Shown piece after piece: positions 39,895 to 49,743 of a stretch of DNA of 64,000 bases. The position numbers and the translations under genes are program-made. The stretch is from an uncultured Flavobacteriaceae bacterium (GTDB lineage: Bacteria; Bacteroidota; Bacteroidia; Flavobacteriales; Flavobacteriaceae). The first letter of the stretch is position 1, and each line of letters opens with the position of its first letter. The stretch is taken from positions 1 to 64,000 of the forward strand of contig CANMSA010000014.1 of assembly GCA_947500385.1 (NCBI GenBank), read 5' to 3'. Below the pieces are notes generated by a model, which saw only the letters and a program-made list of their open reading frames with translations, did not search any database and was not told the origin of the DNA.

Positions 39895-41586
39895 TTATAA
39901 CTGAGGGTCTAACGTATCGGTAACACAACCTTCGGAGGCCGTGGAAACAAAATGGGCATATTTTAATAAGAGCCCATGATTCGCATTTATTTTGGGCGCA
40001 ATCCAATTGTTGCGACGCTCCTGTAGTTCCGCATCGCTTAGTTGCACTTCCAAGCGATTATTGACCCCATCGATTTTTATAGTATCACCGTTCTGGATCA
40101 AAGCGATTGCACCACCGGTTTGTGCTTCCGGAGTGATATGGCCCACAACAAATCCATGGGTGGCCCCTGAGAATCGACCATCGGTAATCAAGGCAACTTT
40201 TTTACCAAGCCCCATTCCCATGATCGAAGCTGTGGGTTTTAGCATTTCTGGCATCCCGGGTCCTCCTTTCGGCCCACAAAACCGAATAACCACTACATCG
40301 CCTTCGGCAACCTTGCCGGCTAAAATGGCGGCATTTGCGTCGTCTTCAGAATCAAAAATGTTGGCCCTGCCTTCAAAGACTTCTCCTTCTTTGCCCGTAA
40401 TTTTGGCAACAGCTCCCTCGCTTGCGAGGTTGCCATAAAGAATTTGAAGATGCCCTTCTTTTTTTAAGGGTTCATCCAAGGGCATTACTACTTTCTGCCC
40501 TTGTTCCAAATCTGAAACGTCCGCTAGGTTTTCGGCCAGTGTTTTGCCCGTCACGGTCATGCAATCCCCATGAAGAAGCCCTTCTTTGAGCATCATTTTC
40601 ATGACCCCTGGTACCCCGCCAACATCGTTTAACTCCTCCATAACAAATTGTCCACTGGGCTTCAGGTCGGATAATAGAGGGGTTTTATTGCTTGCTTCTT
40701 GAAAATCGTTCATGGTGAGCGGAACCCCGACTGACTTGGCCAATGCGATCATATGTATGACAGCGTTCGTTGAACCGCCCAAAACAATGATTAGTCGTAG
40801 GGCGTTTTCGAAAGCCGCCCGGGTTTGTATGTCTTTAGGACGAATATCTTTTTCAAGTAGTATGCGAATAGCCGCTCCGATGGTGCGGGTTTCGTTTGTC
40901 TTTTGTTCGCTCACTGCGGGGAACGACGAATTGAAAGGCATACTCATGCCCAATGCTTCTATTGCAGAGGCCATAGTATTGGCAGTGTACATACCCCCGC
41001 AAGCCCCAGGTCCTGGACAGGCATTTCGAACAATGTTCTTGAATTCCTCAGGGGTAATTTGTCCTGACATTTTTTGACCAACTGCCTCAAATGCTGAGGT
41101 AATGTCCAGTTTTTTATCGTTGTGGCAACCGCTTTTAATAGTACCGCCATAAAGGATGATGCCGGGTCTGTTCACCCGGTTGATACCCATAAGGGCTCCC
41201 GGCATGTTCTTATCACAACCCACGACTGCAATGGTGCCATCATACCATTGGGCAGAGGTCACCATTTCAACCGAGTCGGCGATGATATCTCTTGAAGGCA
41301 GCGAAAAACGCATGCCAGAGGTGCCCATTGAAATGGCATCGCTAACCCCAGAGGTATGATACACCAGCCCGATCATATTGCTCTTGGCAACACTTTGCTT
41401 TATTTCTTTTGCAAGTCCGTTCAGATGCATGTTACATGGGTTCCCCTCCCAGCCGCAACTAACGATTCCCACTTGCGCTTTTTGGAGATCTGCATCGCTA
41501 AGACCGGCGGCATGTAGCATTGATTGTGCTCCAGGGCGTTCGTCGTTTTGGGTAACATGTTTGCTGTACTTATTGATTTCACTCAT
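39895..41586 (-). CDS. IlvD/Edd-family dehydratase (dihydroxy-acid or aldonic-acid dehydratase)
   Basis: 563 residues. The iron-sulfur Cys residues lie in [22 protein letters not shown] and [14 protein letters not shown]; the substrate/metal site includes [23 protein letters not shown] and [17 protein letters not shown]. Overall it is very similar to flavobacterial IlvD (dihydroxyacid dehydratase of valine/isoleucine synthesis), including the ..[10 protein letters not shown].. start. None of ilvB, ilvC, leu genes is nearby; instead it sits between a split transketolase and a Gfo/Idh enzyme. I therefore favour a paralogue that dehydrates an aldonic acid to a 2-keto-3-deoxy acid, with branched-chain synthesis as the alternative. 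Confidence 0.88.
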   Translation of the reverse strand: MSEINKYSKHVTQNDERPGAQSMLHAAGLSDADLQKAQVGIVSCGWEGNPCNMHLNGLAKEIKQSVAKSNMIGLVYHTSGVSDAISMGTSGMRFSLPSRDIIADSVEMVTSAQWYDGTIAVVGCDKNMPGALMGINRVNRPGIILYGGTIKSGCHNDKKLDITSAFEAVGQKMSGQITPEEFKNIVRNACPGPGACGGMYTANTMASAIEALGMSMPFNSSFPAVSEQKTNETRTIGAAIRILLEKDIRPKDIQTRAAFENALRLIIVLGGSTNAVIHMIALAKSVGVPLTMNDFQEASNKTPLLSDLKPSGQFVMEELNDVGGVPGVMKMMLKEGLLHGDCMTVTGKTLAENLADVSDLEQGQKVVMPLDEPLKKEGHLQILYGNLASEGAVAKITGKEGEVFEGRANIFDSEDDANAAILAGKVAEGDVVVIRFCGPKGGPGMPEMLKPTASIMGMGLGKKVALITDGRFSGATHGFVVGHITPEAQTGGAIALIQNGDTIKIDGVNNRLEVQLSDAELQERRNNWIAPKINANHGLLLKYAHFVSTASEGCVTDTLDPQL

Positions 41587-41614
41587 AGGTTTTTATACTA
41601 ATAGGATACTTTGA

Positions 41615-42745
41615 TTATTCTCTTGGAATCTGAACCCAGGCTTTTTTTATGGCCGATTCCGAAACAGCGTCCAATACTTGCTGGCAACGCAAGCCATCAT
41701 AAAAGTTGGGGGTTACTTGCCGCTTGTTAACCATACCGTTCAATAGTTCGGAAAATTGATGTACGAAGGTATGTTCCCAACCAATAATATGGCCTGGAGG
41801 CCACCAGGCATCTATATAAGGATGTGTTTGTTCGGTGACCAAAATGGAGCGAAAACCTTGTGATTCTTCTGGATCTTTGGAGGAAAAATAGCGCAACTCA
41901 TTGAGATTTTCTAGATTAAACGTGAGGCTGCCTTCGCTGCCAAATATTTCCAATCGCAGGTGGTTTTTATACCCGTTTGCAACACGAGTGGCGTTAAAAG
42001 ATCCCAAGGCGCCATTTTGAAATTGCGCCATAAAAAGGGTGGCATCGTCCGCGGACACTTTTCCAGTCCCTTCCCCCGAAACGAGCGGCCGTTCTTTTAC
42101 GAACACTTCTTGAATACCGGTAACCGCTTCAAACTCCCCAACTAAGAAACGCGCCAAGTCGATTATATGGGCGTTCATATCTCCATGGGCCCCCGACCCC
42201 GTAGTTTTTACATCGTGGCGCCAAACCATGGGGAATAGTGGGTCTACTAGCCAATCTTGGTAGTACACCGCGTTGAAATGATGAATTTTGCCCAATGTTC
42301 CATTTTGGATCATTTTTTTTGCAAGCGCCAATGCAGGCACAAAGCGGTAATTGAAAATCATCATATGAATGATCCCTGCCGACTCGGCCTGGTCATACAT
42401 TTCTTGTGCCTCCCGAACATCCATGGCCATGGGCTTTTCGCAGAGCACATTTTTTCCATTCCGAATGGCTTCGAGAACTATTGGATGGTGCAGGTTGTTT
42501 GGGGTACAGATATCGATTAAATCTATCTCTTCATTGCTTACAAGGCGTTTCCAGTCGGTGGTGTGGTGTTTCCAACCATACTTTTCCGAAAACAATTTGA
42601 GTTGCCGGGAATTTCTGCCACAGGCAGTATGCAATACCGGGGTTCCGTGTACCTCAAAAAAATGTGGAACACGTAAGTATCCGTTGCTATGGGCTTTTCC
42701 CATGAACTGCGTTCCGACGATTCCGATATTGATGTGGTTTTTCAT
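41615..42745 (-). CDS. Gfo/Idh/MocA-family oxidoreductase (catabolic operon)
   Basis: 376 residues. The Rossmann motif is IGIVGTQFMGKAHSNGY, the EKP motif is NVLCEKPMAMDVREA (about 97-111), and the catalytic-domain Asp/His pair lies in GAHGDMNAHIIDLARFLVG. Length and the C-terminal W-rich segment (YIDAWWPPGHIIGWEHTF) resemble glucose-fructose oxidoreductase/inositol-dehydrogenase-like enzymes with extended C-termini. It should oxidise a sugar or cyclic polyol with NAD(P). It is 90 bp downstream of the epimerase-like TIM-barrel gene, a pairing common in keto-sugar and inositol-type catabolism, and 28 bp upstream of the dehydratase gene. Confidence 0.88.
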   Translation of the reverse strand: MKNHINIGIVGTQFMGKAHSNGYLRVPHFFEVHGTPVLHTACGRNSRQLKLFSEKYGWKHHTTDWKRLVSNEEIDLIDICTPNNLHHPIVLEAIRNGKNVLCEKPMAMDVREAQEMYDQAESAGIIHMMIFNYRFVPALALAKKMIQNGTLGKIHHFNAVYYQDWLVDPLFPMVWRHDVKTTGSGAHGDMNAHIIDLARFLVGEFEAVTGIQEVFVKERPLVSGEGTGKVSADDATLFMAQFQNGALGSFNATRVANGYKNHLRLEIFGSEGSLTFNLENLNELRYFSSKDPEESQGFRSILVTEQTHPYIDAWWPPGHIIGWEHTFVHQFSELLNGMVNKRQVTPNFYDGLRCQQVLDAVSESAIKKAWVQIPRE

Positions 42746-42835
42746 ACTTTAAAAAGGGTGCGTTTTGCTGACGATTATCTTAGTTCCTTTTAGCCCGGTG
42801 GTACGTGATACACATAGCATTAGGGATATAGGAGT

Positions 42836-43873
42836 TTAAATACCAAGAATATCTTTGTTCAATAATGTATCGGTCTCACTTTTGGCGAAATCGTCGAAAG
42901 AACGTTTAGAGGCTTGAATCATGTTTTGAGCTATAAAGGGTGCACCTTCCAAGGCACCTTGCTCGGAACTTTTTACGCAGCATTCCCACTCCATGATGGC
43001 CCACCCATCAAAACCGGCATCGGTGAGCAGTGTAAAAATTCGCTTAAAATCAATTTGTCCATCTCCCAAAGAACGAAAACGTCCTGCGCGTCGTTTCCAG
43101 TCTTGATAGCCACCATACACTCCGGTCATCCCATCAGGGAGGAACTCCGCATCCTTTACATGAAATGCCTTAATACGATCTTTGAATAGTTTAATAAAGT
43201 CGATATAGTCTAATTGCTGTAATAAAAAATGGCTTGCATCATAGGTCAAACAAGCGGCCTTGTGCCCGTTGGTCTCTTCTAGAAAACGTTGGTAGGTAGC
43301 GCCGTCATATAAATCGGAACCAGGATGTAGTTCATAGCCAAAGGTAATACCGTTTTCTTCTGCAAGGTTTAAAATGGGAAGCCACCGTTTTGCAAGTTCT
43401 TGAAATGCGTCATCGATAAGCCCTGCGGAACGTTGTGGCCAAGGATATATATAGGGCCAAGCAAGCCCTCCCGACATGACCGAAATATTGGTGGTCCCAA
43501 AGTGAACAGAAGCCTTGATGGTCTTTTGAAGCTGCTCGGAAGCCCAATGCATGGCTTCTTTTGCACTGAGCCCCTTAGGGTAAAAAGCTTGAAAAAGCTT
43601 TTGATAAGCGGGGTGCATTGCCAGTACTTGGCCTTGAAGATAGGAGGCCAATTCACAGGCTTCCAATTCGTTTTCGGCTAAAATTCCAAGGTAGTTATCG
43701 CAATAGGTTTTAGAGGTAGCGGCTTGCTCCAGATCAAACAATCGAGAATCCCAAGTGGGTATTTGTAGCCCTTTGTAGCCAAGTTCGGCAGCCCACTTTG
43801 CCATCGTCTCAATAGAATTGAAAGGTGGTGCGTCGTCCGCAAATTGTGCCAAGAAGATTCCAGGTCCTTTCAT
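42836..43873 (-). CDS. Sugar-phosphate isomerase/epimerase-like TIM barrel (xylose-isomerase-like)
   Basis: 345 residues from ATG 43873; a TTG three codons upstream is the only alternative. An AP-endonuclease-2/xylose-isomerase-like barrel: AAELGYKGLQIPTWD at the first strands, GITFGYELHPGSDLYDG with the metal-binding Glu, LTYDASHFLLQQLDYIDFI with Asp and His, RIKAFHVKDAEF with His, and GWAIMEWEC with the final Glu. Such enzymes isomerise or epimerise keto/aldo sugars or sugar acids. It is the first gene of the eight-gene operon, so the promoter should lie in 43874-43980. Substrate cannot be told from sequence. Confidence 0.85.
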   Translation of the reverse strand: MKGPGIFLAQFADDAPPFNSIETMAKWAAELGYKGLQIPTWDSRLFDLEQAATSKTYCDNYLGILAENELEACELASYLQGQVLAMHPAYQKLFQAFYPKGLSAKEAMHWASEQLQKTIKASVHFGTTNISVMSGGLAWPYIYPWPQRSAGLIDDAFQELAKRWLPILNLAEENGITFGYELHPGSDLYDGATYQRFLEETNGHKAACLTYDASHFLLQQLDYIDFIKLFKDRIKAFHVKDAEFLPDGMTGVYGGYQDWKRRAGRFRSLGDGQIDFKRIFTLLTDAGFDGWAIMEWECCVKSSEQGALEGAPFIAQNMIQASKRSFDDFAKSETDTLLNKDILGI

Positions 43874-43983
43874 GTAGAGCAATATAGACCTAAGTTACGG
43901 AAATTCTAAGTCGTATTTTGTCAGAAGTGCTGCGGATATTTAGCACCTTAGGAAGCAGTTGTCACTCAAGATTGGAGTATATC

Positions 43984-44012
43984 AAAAATGCCGGGGAAGG
44001 GGCATTTCCCGG
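43984..44012 (-). terminator. Intrinsic terminator of the S41 peptidase gene
   Basis: On the minus strand a GC-rich hairpin (CCGGGAA against TTCCCCGG, one bulged base) is followed by CATTTTT, 9 bp after the stop at 44021. Confidence 0.6.
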
Positions 44013-44020
44013 AAACGCCG

Positions 44021-45652
44021 TTATTTTAAAATCCCTTCATACTTTCCTTCATTCCCTAGCAATTCCGTTGCAGCTAAAATGGCCTCGTCATTGCCGAGAT
44101 AATATTGATAAAGCCCATCTCTATAAAAGTACCTTTTTACGATTTCATCTTCGAGCTTTTTCTGAATTTCCTTTTGGTAGGTTCCCAAGGCCGTAATTTT
44201 ATTTTTATCGATGCTTGCGAGCAGTTCTTCAAAATCGCCCTCGATTTCATGATTGATCAACACTTCTTCTTTGGAAGACATGGCCTCTTTTAGGGCTTTT
44301 TCGGTTTTTGTCTCGAAAGAAAAATCACTTTTTGAAACAAAATCTTTGAAATTTTGATAGTCCGCATCGGAGAATTTGAAGCTGCCCAGCGTCTTTTCTT
44401 CATTTTGATAGTAATACTCGGTAGCGTAGTCGAATATTACATGATTGTTCAGGAGGGCAATGGTTAATTCATTCGCCTTTACCGCTGCGATCTCAATATC
44501 GGGAAGTACCCCACCACCATCTTGGACCTTTCGCCCGTTTCTAGTGGTAAAATCGTTAAAAGTACTTGTTCGCACGGCCTTGCCATCCGCGTCACGGTTC
44601 CAGTAGTCCAATGATTGAATGCATCGGCCGGAAGGTGTGTAGTAGCGGCTAATTGTTACTTTTAATTGGGTTCCATAGGTAAGTTTCATTGGACGTTGTA
44701 CCAATCCTTTTCCAAAACTGCGGGCACCCATGACTACGGCGCGGTCCAGGTCTTGTAAGCTTCCGGAAACAATCTCACTTGCAGAAGCGCTGCTCCCATC
44801 TACAAGTACTACCAAAGGAATTTCGGTATCTATGGGCTTGTTTTTGGTCTTGTATTCCTGATTGAACTTTTTAACCTTGCTTTTGGTCGTGACGATCAAT
44901 TCTCCCTTATCGACAAAAAGATTGGTCACGTTGATCGCTTCTGACAAGAGTCCGCCTGGATTGCCACGAAGATCAAGAATAATTTTCTCAGCTCCCTGGC
45001 CTTTTAAATCCTTTAATGCGGATTTGGTTTCGCCAGAGGCCTTTGCGTTGAATTTTGATAAAACAATGTAGCCCGTTTTCGCGTCGACCATTTTGTAAAA
45101 AGGCACTGCATCCACTTCAACGGCGGCCCTGGTAATCATGGTCGTTTTTGTTTCCCCTTGTCGCTTAAAAGTTATTTTTACGGAGGTATTGTTCGCCCCC
45201 TTGAGCAATTCACTCGCGTTGTCATCAAAATCGGCTACTTTGATATCCCCAATCTTAATGATTTCATCGCCTGCTTTAAGACCGGCTTTATCAGCAGGAT
45301 AATCTTTATGGGGCTCAACAATAACCAGTTTATCCTGGTAGGAGCGGACGGTGGCGCCGATTCCCGAATATTCCCCAGCATTATTGATGCGATAAGCCTC
45401 TACATCCTGTTCATTTAGAAATTTGGTATACGGGTCCAAATCGTCGAGCATGTTTTTGATAGCGGTATCCATTAATTCCGCAGGATTGGTCTCGTCCACA
45501 TAATTCATGTTCAACTCTTTGAAAAGGGTTGTGAATATTTCAATTTGTTTTGCAATTTCGAAGAAATCGCTCTTTACAAAACTACTGCCGAGAACCAATA
45601 CGATTACCGCAAAGGCAGGAACCATTACTTTTTTACCTATCATTTTTCGCAT
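44021..45652 (-). CDS. S41-family C-terminal processing peptidase
   Basis: 543 residues from ATG 45652; 15 more residues are open upstream but the hydrophobic signal anchor MVPAFAVIVLVLGSSFV follows this Met directly. A PDZ domain (about 95-175: YSGIGATVRSYQDKLVIVEP, ADKAGLKAGDEIIKIG) precedes the S41 catalytic core with IILDLRGNPGGLLSEAIN, VDGSSASASEIVSGSL (catalytic Ser) and GARSFGKGLVQ (catalytic Lys). A C-terminal helical part (~400-543) completes it. These proteases cut unstructured C-termini in the periplasm. It lies 83 bp downstream of rnpA and is followed by a terminator. Confidence 0.92.
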   Translation of the reverse strand: MRKMIGKKVMVPAFAVIVLVLGSSFVKSDFFEIAKQIEIFTTLFKELNMNYVDETNPAELMDTAIKNMLDDLDPYTKFLNEQDVEAYRINNAGEYSGIGATVRSYQDKLVIVEPHKDYPADKAGLKAGDEIIKIGDIKVADFDDNASELLKGANNTSVKITFKRQGETKTTMITRAAVEVDAVPFYKMVDAKTGYIVLSKFNAKASGETKSALKDLKGQGAEKIILDLRGNPGGLLSEAINVTNLFVDKGELIVTTKSKVKKFNQEYKTKNKPIDTEIPLVVLVDGSSASASEIVSGSLQDLDRAVVMGARSFGKGLVQRPMKLTYGTQLKVTISRYYTPSGRCIQSLDYWNRDADGKAVRTSTFNDFTTRNGRKVQDGGGVLPDIEIAAVKANELTIALLNNHVIFDYATEYYYQNEEKTLGSFKFSDADYQNFKDFVSKSDFSFETKTEKALKEAMSSKEEVLINHEIEGDFEELLASIDKNKITALGTYQKEIQKKLEDEIVKRYFYRDGLYQYYLGNDEAILAATELLGNEGKYEGILK

Positions 45653-45735
45653 ATGTCGATGTCGTTGTTTGAAGAAAAATAGAAAACCGCTTTCCAACCC
45701 GTGTATGATTTGAAAATGGGTCTGTAAATTCTTTA

Positions 45736-46131
45736 TTATTCATTCTGGTTCGGCCCAATTTCGGCCTCATAAAAACGCTGTAGAAGCGTCTTCATTCCTT
45801 TCTCAATTTGTTTAAAGGTCGGAACTTCCTTACCAAGGTATAAAAATAGGAACGCAAATCTGCCTTCGGTATTGTTAAAAACCTGTTGTTTGTTCAAACG
45901 GTATGCTTCCCGAAGCAATCTTTTGATCCGATTTCGGGTAACGGCGCTTTTGAAATTTCTTTTCGGTACCGTAACCCCTGCTTGTATTTGTGCTTTCGAA
46001 GAAGTTGTATTCTTTATGTAAATTAATTTTAGCGGGTATTTCGAAACAGATTTACCTTCTGAAAACAATTGGTCTATTACCTTTTTGTTTTTGAGTTTTT
46101 CACTTTTCGGATAACCAAAAACTTTGTTCAT
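45736..46131 (-). CDS. rnpA: Ribonuclease P protein component
   Basis: 131 residues. The RNR motif FKSAVTRNRIKRLLREA (about 58-74) that binds the RNase P RNA, the N-terminal YPKSEKLKNKKVIDQLFSEG, and VTVPKRNF before the motif are diagnostic. RnpA assists the catalytic RNA in trimming tRNA 5' ends. In many bacteria rnpA follows rpmH near the origin; here rpmH is not beside it, and the gene lies between an M1 peptidase (48 bp upstream) and the S41 peptidase, an arrangement I believe is usual in flavobacteria. Confidence 0.95.
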   Translation of the reverse strand: MNKVFGYPKSEKLKNKKVIDQLFSEGKSVSKYPLKLIYIKNTTSSKAQIQAGVTVPKRNFKSAVTRNRIKRLLREAYRLNKQQVFNNTEGRFAFLFLYLGKEVPTFKQIEKGMKTLLQRFYEAEIGPNQNE

Positions 46132-46179
46132 GAAAGGGGTTTATCTTTAAAAAGGAGCAATGTAGATTGTAAAACCGGA

Positions 46180-48054
46180 CTATTCCCCCGAAGCCTCGTA
46201 GAAATTGTTGGTTTGGTCAATATCTGCCATTAACTGTGAAGGATCGATCATGACGCCTTTAATGCTATCAAAAGGTTTATCAATTACAAAATCATAGGTG
46301 GTCGATGCCCAAGGCCAATCTGCTAAAACAGTGCGCTTTAACTGTGGATACGGATTTTCCTTCTCACCTCGCATCATACGCAGCGGCGCATAAAAAGTTT
46401 CCTGGGTACCATCTTTGTACACTACCAAAATATCTATTGGCATTGGCATGAGGCCTATGCGTTCCAAGCGGATGGCCGTCTTGTTTTCGTTGGCCGTAAC
46501 CGATTGTACATTATAATCGATGGTATTGGTCGTTTGGGTCCAATCTGTCAAATACCAGTCAAGCTCCATGCCTGAAACTTTCTCAGCAGTTCTTTTGATA
46601 TCGTTCGGTACGGGGTGTTTGAATTTAAAATTTTCATAGTAGGCCCTAATGGTCTCCATAAGCTTGTCTTGGCCTATTATATAGCCTAGTTGCGAAAGAA
46701 AGATGGCCCCTTTACTGTAGGCGGCAATGCCATAAGGCATGTTTGAATCATAACGATCCGCATGGGTCGTTTGCGGTTGTTCTTTTCCCGACTTGGCAAG
46801 GTAATAGTACCCCGCATAGCTATTTTCAAAGGGGTTTGTTTTGTTTTGTTGCAATATTTCGTTGTTGCAGAGGGCAGAAATAAAGGTAGTAAAGCCCTCA
46901 TCCATCCACTCGTGTTTTGCTTCATTGGTAGCCAATATATGTTGAAACCACGAATGTGCCAGCTCATGAACCATAGTGCCAGAGAGGCCTGCCAATTGCT
47001 CCCCACCGGTAATCAAGGTGCTCATGGCATATTCCATCCCTCCGTCACCCCCTTGTATCACAGAATATTGGTCATACGGATATTCGCCTATATTTTTACT
47101 AAAGAAGCGCATTGCAGCAGCCGTTCTGGGCTGTACTTCTTTCCAATTTTTTATCACTTTTTCGTCGTTCTTATAAAAAAAGTGCAGAGTAGGACCCTTT
47201 TCCATGGGCAGCGTATCATGGATGTACTCTGGGTCTGCGGCCCACATAAAATCGTGCACCATTGGCGCTTTGAAATGCCAGGTCAAGGTTTTGCCTTTTT
47301 GTTTTTTCACCTGGCTGCCAGGGGCTTCGTATCCATGGCCTATTTCTTGTGGATTTTGAAGATAGCCGGTACCTCCTACCACATACCTTTTATCAAGGGT
47401 AAGCTTCACATCAAAATTCCCCCATACGCCGTGAAATTCGCGGGCGATGTACGGGTGCGCGTGCCACCCTTCAAAATCGTACTCGGCCATTTTTGGATAC
47501 CATTGGCTCATGGAAAGTGCCACCCCATCTTGATTGTTTCTTCCCGAACGCCTAATCTGTAAGGGTACTTGCCCCTCGAACTTCATTTCAAAAGTAGTCT
47601 TGCCACCGGCAGGAATGGGTTCTGCCAAATCTACCACGAGTACGGTACCCTCTTCATTGAAGGTAACTGTTTTCCCATTTTGTGTTAATGAAAGTGCATG
47701 TAAATAACCTATTTCACTTTCGGTTAGGGCAGCAATGCGACTGGTTTTGGCCTCTGTGGTCATACGGGGATCAGGATCCGCAATGTTTTGTAGCCGCATA
47801 TCCATTTCGCTGCCTGGTTGAAAGGCATTGAAATACAGGTGATAGTATACCCTTTTTAGTTCGTCTTGCGAATTATTGGTGTAAACAAGTTTTTGAGTAC
47901 CGGTGTATTGGTAGCTTTCAACATCCATATAAACGTCCATGGTATAATCCACATGTTGCTGCCAGTAGCCAGTGATGTTTTGGGCACATAAACGAGCGCA
48001 AATTCCTAAGACGAAAAATAAGGAGAACAAGAAGCTTGAATTTTTATATCGCAT
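46180..48054 (-). CDS. M1-family zinc aminopeptidase-like metalloprotease, secreted
   Basis: 624 residues with a signal peptide ending GICARLCAQ. The N-terminal beta domain covers about 30-270. The gluzincin motif MVHELAHSW (His363, Glu364, His367) with Glu386 in WMDEGFTTF supplies the zinc ligands and catalytic base, and GGMEYAMST corresponds to the substrate-binding GxMEN motif with Tyr replacing Asn. This suits the M1 branch found in Bacteroidota and probably aminopeptidase activity in the periplasm or outside. It has an extended C-terminal beta domain (~520-624). It is 50 bp downstream of the S8 protease gene. Confidence 0.9.
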   Translation of the reverse strand: MRYKNSSFLFSLFFVLGICARLCAQNITGYWQQHVDYTMDVYMDVESYQYTGTQKLVYTNNSQDELKRVYYHLYFNAFQPGSEMDMRLQNIADPDPRMTTEAKTSRIAALTESEIGYLHALSLTQNGKTVTFNEEGTVLVVDLAEPIPAGGKTTFEMKFEGQVPLQIRRSGRNNQDGVALSMSQWYPKMAEYDFEGWHAHPYIAREFHGVWGNFDVKLTLDKRYVVGGTGYLQNPQEIGHGYEAPGSQVKKQKGKTLTWHFKAPMVHDFMWAADPEYIHDTLPMEKGPTLHFFYKNDEKVIKNWKEVQPRTAAAMRFFSKNIGEYPYDQYSVIQGGDGGMEYAMSTLITGGEQLAGLSGTMVHELAHSWFQHILATNEAKHEWMDEGFTTFISALCNNEILQQNKTNPFENSYAGYYYLAKSGKEQPQTTHADRYDSNMPYGIAAYSKGAIFLSQLGYIIGQDKLMETIRAYYENFKFKHPVPNDIKRTAEKVSGMELDWYLTDWTQTTNTIDYNVQSVTANENKTAIRLERIGLMPMPIDILVVYKDGTQETFYAPLRMMRGEKENPYPQLKRTVLADWPWASTTYDFVIDKPFDSIKGVMIDPSQLMADIDQTNNFYEASGE

Positions 48055-48104
48055 GGTATTTATTGTAGTGATTGCCCCATTGTGAGAGCAATGGTTGTTT
48101 ATTT

Positions 48105-49730
48105 CTAGAGTGTAATTTTTCCTGAATTTACGGCTTCTGCCATAATCAAGGCATTGTAGGCGTTGACTATTTTACCCGACTTGGAAATTTCGTCTAAGGT
48201 CGCGGTGTTCGCGGTATCGCCACCGACTACTACTTTTGCCTTTGGGGATAATCCTGACTGCATAATTATTTTTTTCACCTGCGGGGCGGTCAACTTTGGA
48301 TATTGCGAACGTATCAATGCGGCGACCCCCGCAACAGCAGGTGCGGCCATGGAAGTTCCCCCATTAAATTCATACTTGTTACCTGGGACCGTAGAATAGA
48401 TTTCACCCCCTGGAGCAAATACATCTACATTCTCTTTTCCATAGTTAGAAAAACTAGCTACCATTTCGGAACCATATTTAGGGTCGAGGGCACCTACTTC
48501 GATCATATTGTCCGCAAGTTCTGTGGATCTATTTGGGCGATCGTTTGGAAAGTTAGGATTGTCGGTCTTATCAATATTCGCCCCATCGTTCCCTGCTGCG
48601 TGCACAAAAAGCACATCTTTCGATGCGGCATATTTAATGGCCTCGTATACCCATTCGGCGTTAGGGGAGAATGACTTTCCAAAACTTCCGTTAATGATTT
48701 TGGCGCCGTTGTCTACTGCGTAACGAATACCCAAGGCAATATCCTTATCGTACTCATCGCCGTTCGGCACTGCACGAATACTCATTAAGGCTACATTATT
48801 CGCGACCCCATTGGCACCTTTGCCATTGTTGCGCTCTGCGGCAACGATACCCGCTACATGCGTTCCGTGGCTTTCATCATCATAATCATTTTGAGGATTC
48901 CCATCACCATACCCCCGATCGTTGAAATCATAGGGATTATCACCCACTACTTTCCTACCGTCAAAATCTATTTTCAGGTTGTAGTTCAAGCGATCTGTCA
49001 ACCCTTTTCGATCATCATTGATGCTTTTCAGCACTTCGGGCATAGAATCGCCATATTCGAACATTTGTGAAGCAATCGACTTGCTCTGCAAAAGGGATTG
49101 GTCTTCGGTTTTAATGGCCGCTACTTCTTTTTTGGTATAGTCTTCTTTTCCCAAATGCGCGGTCAAGGCCTTGTGGGCATTTTCAATGACCGGGAACATC
49201 TGATCTAACTGGTTTTTATACCCAAGGTATTTTTGCGTGTCGGCATCCACTTTTGCTTTTGCCTCCGCCTGGGTAGCCGCATCCCCTAATTTTAATTTCA
49301 GGATTCGGGTGGCCTCTAACTGTTCGTTATAGGAAGGCCCCAAAAAATCGTATCCATGAATATCGTCTACATATCCATTGCCATCATCGTCTTTGCCGTT
49401 CCCGGGTTTTTCCCCTTTATTGGTCCACAAAACATCATTCAAATCTTCATGTTTTAAATCCATTCCGGAATCTATAATGGCCACAATTACTTTCTGCCCT
49501 TTTTTGCTACCGATAATTTCGGCATAGGCTTTATCAACGCTCATTCCCGGGATGGTATCGCTTACCAAATCCAAATGGCCCCAATTTTCTTTCTCCGCCC
49601 TAGTGAGGTCTGCTATTTTTAGCGGATTGGTATCAATATTCTCAATGGGGGTACTTACCAAGGCAGTTGCTCCACAACCCATAAGAAAAGAAGTTAGGAG
49701 CAAAATAATCGATTTTGAAAGTGTATTCAT
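48105..49730 (-). CDS. S8-family subtilisin-like serine protease, lipoprotein
   Basis: 541 residues from ATG 49730; a 25-residue upstream extension lacks a signal and would overlap the preceding gene. Lipobox FLMGC, Cys19. Catalytic triad: Asp87 in VAIIDSGMDLKHEDLN, His in DESHGTHVAGIVAAE (about 283), Ser in NGGTSMAAPAVAGVAAL (about 480). Between Asp and His lies a ~150-residue charged helical insertion (EATRILKLKLGDAATQAEAK and following). It is likely a surface or periplasmic protease. It starts 13 bp after the SMP-30-like lipoprotein gene, so these genes may be co-transcribed. Confidence 0.92.
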   Translation of the reverse strand: MNTLSKSIILLLTSFLMGCGATALVSTPIENIDTNPLKIADLTRAEKENWGHLDLVSDTIPGMSVDKAYAEIIGSKKGQKVIVAIIDSGMDLKHEDLNDVLWTNKGEKPGNGKDDDGNGYVDDIHGYDFLGPSYNEQLEATRILKLKLGDAATQAEAKAKVDADTQKYLGYKNQLDQMFPVIENAHKALTAHLGKEDYTKKEVAAIKTEDQSLLQSKSIASQMFEYGDSMPEVLKSINDDRKGLTDRLNYNLKIDFDGRKVVGDNPYDFNDRGYGDGNPQNDYDDESHGTHVAGIVAAERNNGKGANGVANNVALMSIRAVPNGDEYDKDIALGIRYAVDNGAKIINGSFGKSFSPNAEWVYEAIKYAASKDVLFVHAAGNDGANIDKTDNPNFPNDRPNRSTELADNMIEVGALDPKYGSEMVASFSNYGKENVDVFAPGGEIYSTVPGNKYEFNGGTSMAAPAVAGVAALIRSQYPKLTAPQVKKIIMQSGLSPKAKVVVGGDTANTATLDEISKSGKIVNAYNALIMAEAVNSGKITL

Positions 49731-49743
49731 AGCGTAATATAGT

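Noticed and set aside
35412-43873. The known D-apulose-4-phosphate (AptA/AptB) pathway as a firm assignment
   Set aside because: No apulose kinase or apiose isomerase can be recognised, so a split transketolase alone does not identify it.
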